Positions 57,130-64,000 of a DNA stretch of 64,000 nucleotides are shown in pieces. Each line of letters starts with the position of its first letter. Position 1 is the first letter of the stretch. The DNA lies in the NCBI GenBank assembly GCA_019787685.1, contig JAHNUO010000036.1, positions 62,001-126,000 on the forward strand, written 5' to 3'. The notes beneath the pieces were generated by a model. That model saw only the letters and a list, made by a program, of their open reading frames with translations. It had not been told where the DNA came from and searched no databases. Made by a program: the position numbers and the translations under genes. This DNA comes from Chiua virens (taxonomy: Eukaryota; Basidiomycota; Agaricomycetes; Boletales; Boletaceae).

Positions 57130-59114
57130 TTCTGCATGATCAAGATAACAACAGATTTATGGATTGTAATTGTTGTTGTTGGTCAATCCCACAGGTGTCT
57201 TGATTTCCAATATGTGAGCATGTTTGGTAGTATCTGCAGTTCACTGGATAGTGGCCCCAACATGTTTGATACTCGATATAATACTTTGTATCAGCTCCAA
57301 TTTTGGGATGTACCAATTATCAATAACTTTGTTCCCTTTGCTGCATCATCCACCATGGTCAAGTATGGCATGCTTGTGAGAATGAAAATCAGTGAGGGCA
57401 GCAGAAATTAGGTGGATGTTAGCTTGGTGATATGGTAGGCCTGCACTCAGTAATGACCCCCATAATATAGCATTGCACATCATGGTGGACACAACCAGTC
57501 ACTTGCTTCAGTTTTGAGATTCCTCCCTTGAAGTGATGGAATCCCACAGTGGGCTACAGAAGGGAGAATCAGAAGTTAATTTCCATTTCACCAATGATGT
57601 TCAGACACCATTGTAAGCCATGGTCCCAAAATTCCTTGTGCAGATAGTAAAGTAGCTCAGGGCTGATGAAGGCACTGGGATATGAAAGGGGGTAGTTTCG
57701 CCAAAACAGCTTACTTACCCCATTGAGATGATAATGCTGTGCTTCCCAGCAAAAGGCCACTAGGTTGGCAGGATCTGCCTTGGATTTGGCAACCTCAAGT
57801 TTGCCCAATGTGATACACACAGTCCACAATTTGTGTTGGAATGAATCCCCAAACTCTTTGTACATTGCCATAGTCACCAGTGAAGTATTTCCTCCAACAC
57901 AAGTGATCATGGTAGCCTTTGGGGTATCAATGATATAACCTGCAATTGGAGTAAAGTAATACTATATGATCCCTTCAGGATCTGACAGCATGACACCAAG
58001 TTCCATGGCTTTTTTAAGGGGTTTGAGAATGATATTGAGACAATTGTGGATAAGACAATCTTCTAAGACACCCTGCATGTGCGTGTTTGAGTGAATGAAT
58101 TTGGGAGCAGGAAGTAGGGCAGTGAGCATGAATGATTTAGATGAAATCTTGAGGCATGTTGACATCTTGATGTTTGCCAAGCTGATAAAAAGCAGGTGGG
58201 CAACCCCACCACCACAGAGATTCATGATGTTCATTTTATCCAATAAGAGTATCATTCTAATCAGGGTCATGCCTTCTGGAAGCTGCAACTACACAGTATC
58301 AGACTTGGAAGGAGATTATTAACAATGGGATTACTTACCTGCATTTGCCAAGCATCCTCCCTAGTCATCCATTCAGTGTACACTCTGTCAAGTTTGTTGG
58401 ATGACATGTATAACATCTGGGAAATCAGATCAAGCTGATCTCGGAATGATGGATGGTTGAAGAGCCATGTGATGCAGTCCAAAGGATCACACCACTAAAG
58501 GAACACTGGGTGTTTCATAGGGTGTGAGAAAGTAATCTGCATCAAATGCCAACATGGCCTGCTAGGGAGTAGCTCTGCACATCCATGAAGGTCCCTTGCA
58601 GTATGGAAAGAAAAATCAAGTGATTTTACCTCCAAATCAATCAGTCAGGCCCAGTTGCTCTTAGTATAGTGAATATGAGCGATGTACAATGGGCAGAGTC
58701 GGGAAGGAGTTAATTATCTTCATACTGATTCCTGAGTGGAGTAGCCACAGGGAGAGTTCCCACTCATTGTGGGAGGCAAACAGATAGTAAAGGATTGATT
58801 TCCAAGCCTCATTGAACTTGTCCCTGTCAAACTTATCCATGAATGTATTTGTGAGTGTTGAATTTGGTAGTATCCAAAAAAGAATTGAGGTCACCAAAAT
58901 CCTGATCAACATCCATAGGAGCAACACTTGATTCAGAGTCGGAGGTTGTGTAACTGCAAGTGTAACTGGCTAAACTAGAAAGGGTAAGAGAGTCATGCAA
59001 CTGTATGAGATTGTTAACCCAAGTGTTGCACCCAGATGAAGGTTGACTCATGTGCATTGTGACAGCATGTTGGTTCTTAAAACCACCTTTCCTACAGCTT
59101 GGACAGTGCAGCAT
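57130..59114 (-). pseudogene. second Plavaka-type transposase, heavily decayed
   Basis: Starts at ATG 59114 with the zinc-finger-like CPSCRKGGFKNQHAVTMHM. Then NEWELSLWLLHSGISMKII (about 58770), a WMTREDAWQMQ block (about 58360), LPEGMTLIRMILLLDK and VLEDCLIHNCLNIILKPLKKA (58285-58000), then GVSKLFWRNYPLSYPSAF (about 57700). GFHHFKGGISKLKQVTG (about 57530) and WYIPKLEL-like text (about 57320) complete the order. Pieces are separated by frameshifts and stops. It belongs to a different Plavaka subgroup from 26957-30074. No DUF6532 partner is seen beside it. Confidence 0.75.
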
Positions 59115-59379
59115 GATGAGTGTATAGGTAAAAGTAACAGAACTCACAAAGACTTCAAGTTAGGTGGTGGCCACATTGTTCAAGTGCATCTAATGAATTA
59201 GTTGATTGGCCCAGATCTGTCAATATTCAATGTGTCAAAAATGTATGTCCTGATGGGGGCAGTGCATCAGAGCATGAGAGAGATTTATCATATATTCTAC
59301 AGTCAATTATCAGGTCAGTGTTTGCTTGCTTGGCATACCTCACTTTACCTGATGGTGACTTTCCTCTTGAATTAGTCTA

Positions 59380-59940
59380 GGATTTCTCAAAAGACTGGCA
59401 ACTGGACTGCAGTTGCAGTTGCATCCAGTTGCTGGCCAGTCCAGTTGCTAGTTGCCTTGATTTTGAAAAAATAAAGACCAGTCAAAGACTGGTTGCAACC
59501 GGTCCTTTAGTAGACCAGTCTTTAGCTCCTATCCATGGATACCTCCCACAATATTCTCAGAAATTTAGCTATTTTATTTGAATTTCTACAGCACAAACCG
59601 AGTTGAGACCCCCTCTGACAGACATGCCACTCGGAAATGGCCATATCTTTTGATCCTGTGATCCAGATCTTGTGTTCCAAGGGTCAGTAGGTATCCAGGG
59701 GTCCATAGTATATTTCATTTCACCATGACCAATCATGAATTCCATGGAAAAGGGGTCAAAAGACCGGTTGTGCACAAAACCAGTTGCAACTGGTTGCAAC
59801 TGATCAAAAGACCATTTTGGCCTGGTTGTTTTCAGTCCAGTTGTGGTTGCAAGGGTCCAGGACCTTTCTAGGACTAGTCTTGGTCTGGTGGCCTTATTTG
59901 GACCATGGAAAACTGGACCAGATCAGACTTTAAAACACTA
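59380..59940. mobile_element. hAT-like non-autonomous element, 5'-truncated
   Basis: The right end is complete (CAGACTTTAAAACACTA to 59940). The left end lacks the first ~15 bp and begins AGTCTAGGATTTCTC. The interior matches 51104-51653 in the same orientation. Confidence 0.78.
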
Positions 59941-60929
59941 CTCTCACTTACTACTCCTCATTACATTCCAACTCTACCCAGGCCCACAGCACTGTGCAAA
60001 CTAGACCAATCCAAGTGACCACCATCCAAGATATTACCGAGAAACCAAAATGGCTCAAAGGACTCAGACAGCACTGAAAGGATCTTGAGAATCCATGGAA
60101 ATCAGCTCAGAATATTTGCAAGACCTCATCGATTCTTGCAGCTCCCATGATGTCTCATCATACATGGACACTGACAAAGCATACCCTGATCAAGTCTGGT
60201 TTTGAAAGGTACTGTCCGTCACACATTTACAGTCCCATTTCCATTGACACTCATTTGACTACAATCTGAAAGAGGTACCAGACTTGAAGATGAATTGTTT
60301 CAAGTACAATGCAGAAGGTGCACTGTCTACACTGCAATCTAACACACCTACCTCAAGCCTACCTTGAGACCAGCCTTGCTACAAAGTGCAAGCACAGCAT
60401 CGGATCACAGGGCACAGCAGCACACTGGCAACACAAAACATGGTTTCCATGGAACTTGCAACAGTACAACACTATGTGCTCTCCTTCATATGTCACTGCC
60501 CCAGAACAGAAACAGATGAGGGATGAATTTAGTTGGCTGTACTGGGCTGTACCTGCTGCTCATATAAGAACAATGTATATACCACCTATTCCTGATAGAT
60601 TGGTGCCAAAGTTTGTGCTCATAGAACTTATGCATGGGCTGAACATCATGATATCTGATCCTCGGCAGTATTGGACCTGACAGTCGCAGCCCATCTAAGT
60701 CACTGCATCCTACAGACCCAGAAACATGCTCTTGCCTGAATCCTTGATGGATAATACTCTGTAGAAACATGCTGTCCCCAGTTTGCTGCAGGATGAGGAG
60801 TATACCTAATTATGCATGTCTCAGAAGGTGTGGTACATATACTATTAGTAGAAAGGGTGCTTTGACATAAAAACTATCAAACCGATCATCACCAATTTGG
60901 AATCCAACTTGAAGTGAGTGCTGCATCAC
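59941..60929. other. no recognised gene
   Basis: One frame of 124 codons (60309-60680) has an N-terminal CLHC pair but no family resemblance and no support as a gene. Confidence 0.35.
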
Positions 60930-62430
60930 TGTGTGCTGTAGGAGTTAAGAACTCCTTATGGTTGCAGCCTACCTTTTTCCCACTCCCTATCATATCCTAT
61001 CACATCTCATCCTATCTGCTATCGACTTCATACCAATCTGGTTTTATTTCTAGTGTTTACAGATCTTCCGAACCAATCTGAGTCCAATCTGAGTCAATGT
61101 GATCCAATCCAGTTTCATTGTACATATTCCGCTTTATCTGGTTTAACTTGTCCTATTCGATTTGGCCTTATAATATTGAGATTGTTCCTATCATGATATC
61201 CTTCTTTTCTTTTGTTACCTATGTATAAGTATTACGATAGTCCCAGGTAGGGCCTAGCATAGACACAAAAGTGCTAAGTACCAAGCAGCTGCAATAACTT
61301 GAACAACCACCACTTGGTGCATGGTGTGCTAAAGAGTTCAAGGAAGGTTACTGGTCAGCGTATTGCTACCAGTGAGACGAGTTAGAACTCAGGCATTGCT
61401 GAGAGTGTCCTTTTGGGAATCTATACCCAAAGGACCAGAGACTGCCCCTTGTAATCAGGGTGGATCAAGGAGCTGGATATTGGTTGCAGCGACGGAGAGT
61501 GGCTTAGGTGAAGCCTTCAAGGAGGAGCAGTGATACTAGCTAGATTGCATAGATCAAGACTAGAGATTACAGGTATCACTGTGCAGTATTTATACATCGA
61601 TAATCAAGCACGGACCAGTGGTCCAAAAGGGTGGCCGAGAAGAGCAGAACTGTCAAAGGGCCAAAAGGGGTCATGCAGGGCAGAAGCACCAGATGGAAGG
61701 AAGTGTAAAAGGTAAATGCAGAAACTATCAGGAATGACAGCGGAAATAAAGGAGATCCCTGACGGATCAAGGAAGTGAAGAAAGGGAAGCAATGACAGAT
61801 CAACGGGTTGGACCAGGGTCACATAATCAGATCGAAGAAAGGAAAGGTAAATAGGGCAAAGGGTTAAGCCCTTGCTGAGTAATCCGAAGCAAGGGTAAGG
61901 CTTGCGCATTGAACATAGGAGGTACCTATTGTACTGAGCATAGTGAACTCAAAGTCAAATGTGAAAGAAAAGATGGATCATAACAATAAGATTTTGACTT
62001 TCCCTTTCTTAAAATACTCACCCTACATCGGTCCTGTATACTTACCTAGGGTCAGATTGCCTTTAACAGTCCTGGGTTGTGCCCTGGATTATAAAACCAT
62101 ATTTTCTAACATTAAATACTATCTGTCTGCATTCAGGAGATCACCTGTCTACTCTCCTGTGTGTGAGTGGACTGGATATTGTTCCTTTCACCTCATATTA
62201 TTGTTCCCTCACATCTCATCCCCTCAAATGAATCCTCTTATTGCCTTGACTCCACCTAGATACTTTTACATTGACTGCTTTTCATTCCAGATTGTTCAGC
62301 AACCTCTAGGACTCATAGACAAACCCTAATCCATGAATTCCTTTGAGTATAACCCCCCTTGAGACAAACCTATCATCCTGCCTTTCTCACACCACCCATT
62401 ATTTGTTTTCTACAGTGCAACCCTATGCTC
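60930..62430 (+). repeat. dispersed repeat, copy 2, split by a solo LTR
   Basis: Reverse complement of 51960-52740. It reads up to about 61224, is interrupted, and resumes at 61991 (CTTAAAATACTCACCC), matching the uninterrupted copy 1. Confidence 0.65.
61230..61985 (+). mobile_element. solo LTR with 5-bp target duplication
   Basis: 756 bp between direct repeats ATAAG (61225-61229 and 61986-61990). It starts TATTACG, consistent with a mutated TG start, and ends CATAACA. Same family as the truncated LTR at 16923-17501. Insertion is confirmed by the uninterrupted repeat at 52.0-52.7 kb. Confidence 0.7.
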
Positions 62431-62609
62431 ACGATGGCCATAGCCTTCTTGATCTGATTTTGATCTCTGTGAACTATTGCAATTCACGTCCCTCACCAGC
62501 ACCTGTGACAAGTTTAAGGTTAGTCGTGTCCAACCCTTGTCCAAACACCATCATTGACATTCATTGGAGAAAGGCTCCCAAGACAGAAATGGCAAACTGG
62601 TAGAGACCA

Positions 62610-63185
62610 TGTGACTTAGAGGTTACCAACTCCGGATCTCTGGAGTTGTAGTGTCAGACAGGACTTGGCTTCACCATATGTGGTGCACCCTTGTCATACT
62701 CTGTCCCTGTATTTCAGACATGTGGAGAACGGAGGTTAATGTAAGACTCAACACATAAAGTGGAGTTGAGCAGAGTGAAGACCGTCAAGGTCTTCTCAGA
62801 GTGTTTGGAGTGAGTCATGCAAATGAACTAATATTTATACTGAAGTTACAATTGAAGTAACTATGGTTTATATACTCAGAGGAAACAGAATGATTAGTCA
62901 TGGAGCAAGGAGATGAGTAATACAGAGAAATGGAGAATGACTACATGCTGAGTGAGACAGATATTGGGAAACTACATAATTGGAGGTAAGTCAGGTACTG
63001 AGGAAGCCAGAGCTGTGCTTATAAGTGAGACCCAGGTTTATGTACTAAACGAAAAGAGAAAACATATATACATAATGGAGGTCTGGGATTGCAGAGTTGC
63101 GTCCTGAGGGAGATTGACCTGGAGTTATCATCTAAGGAAGTCAGAGTTATATCTGGAGGAATGGAGAATGGAGTAGTATATGACA
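62610..63185 (-). repeat. diverged solo LTR of the gypsy chromovirus family
   Basis: Aligns over its length with 16354-16922: AACTCCGGATCTCTGGAGTT-like start, ACTTGGCTTCACC, GTGGTGCACCCTTGTCA, AAGACCGTCAAGGTCTT, CCAGAGCTGTGCT, end ATATGACA. Heavily diverged, so older than the full element. No clear target duplication. Confidence 0.75.
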
Positions 63186-64000
63186 CAAACTATGTCCTAC
63201 TTGCATCACAAATGAGCATAATGCAAGCACAGAGGACCCAATGTACCTTGTGAGTTCCCCCATACCTTCTACCTGTTGCCCACTCATTGCCCATGTCACA
63301 GTCTGACATATTGGAGTCATCAAGCTTAAGGTACCATCTCTATACCAACTTCCTGCCCACCTTATCCACCATGCAACCTGCTTTGGAGCCTTTCCCACTC
63401 ATAGCATGACACTTCAAGTTCCTCCAATTTATCCTCACTTTGCTCGCCCCCAACCCCCTCCTGTGCTCTTTCCCTTCCTGTATCCTTCCTCACAGCAAAC
63501 ATATTCCAGATGACCAATAATGTGTATCTTGACATTCTTCTTGTTTATCACAGTCTGCTCACCACATTCCTGACAGCACACATGGGGTGCACAGCCATAC
63601 TACTTGAGACTGCAAGGACAATTGAAGTATGAGCCTGGCAAGTAGATCAGGACTTGTGCAGAGGTGGTTGCCGCACAGGCTATCTACTTCCTCACAGCAT
63701 TGCAAATTTGTTTGTCAAAGTATCCAAGCATAAAACCTGTTTTCACCTGTATCATGATCCTGATAGCTACATGTAGTATATATATTTGATGCTTGCCTGG
63801 GCCACTGGCAGTGTGGCTATGACAGTGCCACATTCTGATCCACTGGCTCGGGCACATGTGCCATCTGAATTCTGTATACTCAAGTTTGAATCTAAATAAA
63901 GTTGTTGCACTCAACTTGAAGCTATTAGTGGTACTATGCTAAAATGTTTGCAAGAATTAGATCTGCACTTACTAGGAGCTTGGGGGATTTTACTCTGCTT
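63186..64000. other. no gene recognised
   Basis: Only short frames without resemblance to known families up to the right edge. Confidence 0.4.

Overview
This window looks like a transposon-dense stretch of a filamentous basidiomycete genome, most likely Agaricomycetes. The evidence is the short spliceosomal introns (about 43-68 nt, GT...AG) and the combination of Plavaka-type transposases, DUF6589- and DUF6532-type proteins, a chromodomain Ty3/gypsy element, Ty1/copia elements, Helitron remnants and RecQ-like helicases of the telomere-linked type. No rRNA gene and no convincing tRNA gene was seen.

Layout. 1-3064: RecQ-like helicase gene, open at the left edge. 4261-6979: decayed DUF6589 gene. 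9409-7330 (minus): decayed second RecQ-like gene. 9574-16922: full-length Ty3/gypsy chromovirus (gag-pol on minus) that also carries an opposite-strand Zn2Cys6 ORF with its own TATA box. 19141-25849: a hAT-like non-autonomous element split by a complete but decayed Ty1/copia element (19286-25564). 30074-26957 (minus) and 30797-33014 (plus): a head-to-head pair, Plavaka transposase and a nine-exon DUF6532 gene. 33919-39587: an intron-rich gene of at least 21 exons with a possible ParB-like domain. 40568-42564: a second intron-rich gene. 46016-47590: Helitron N-terminal remnant, followed directly by a ~157-bp satellite to about 48910. 50-64 kb: a patchwork of copia-like, gypsy-like, hAT-like, Plavaka and solo-LTR remnants.

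The most unusual signal is a ~26-bp imperfect palindrome (arms close to GCACAAGTAT and ATACTTGTGC) present in more than 25 copies. It lies in 13 of the first 20 inferred introns of the 33.9-39.6 kb gene. It also occurs in introns of the next gene, just after stop codons, and twice or more inside reading frames. Four tandem 72-bp units each consist of a 12-nt exon plus a 60-nt intron carrying the palindrome. This fits an introner-like mode of intron gain and is the best candidate for an undescribed system.

Decay is mostly by C-to-T type nonsense changes (stops explained by CGA to TGA or CAG to TAG) with frames often kept, and CG dinucleotides look scarce outside the gypsy element and a few genes. 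This suggests methylation-linked or RIP-like mutation. Exon structures were inferred by eye from splice motifs and frame; none is confirmed by transcripts.
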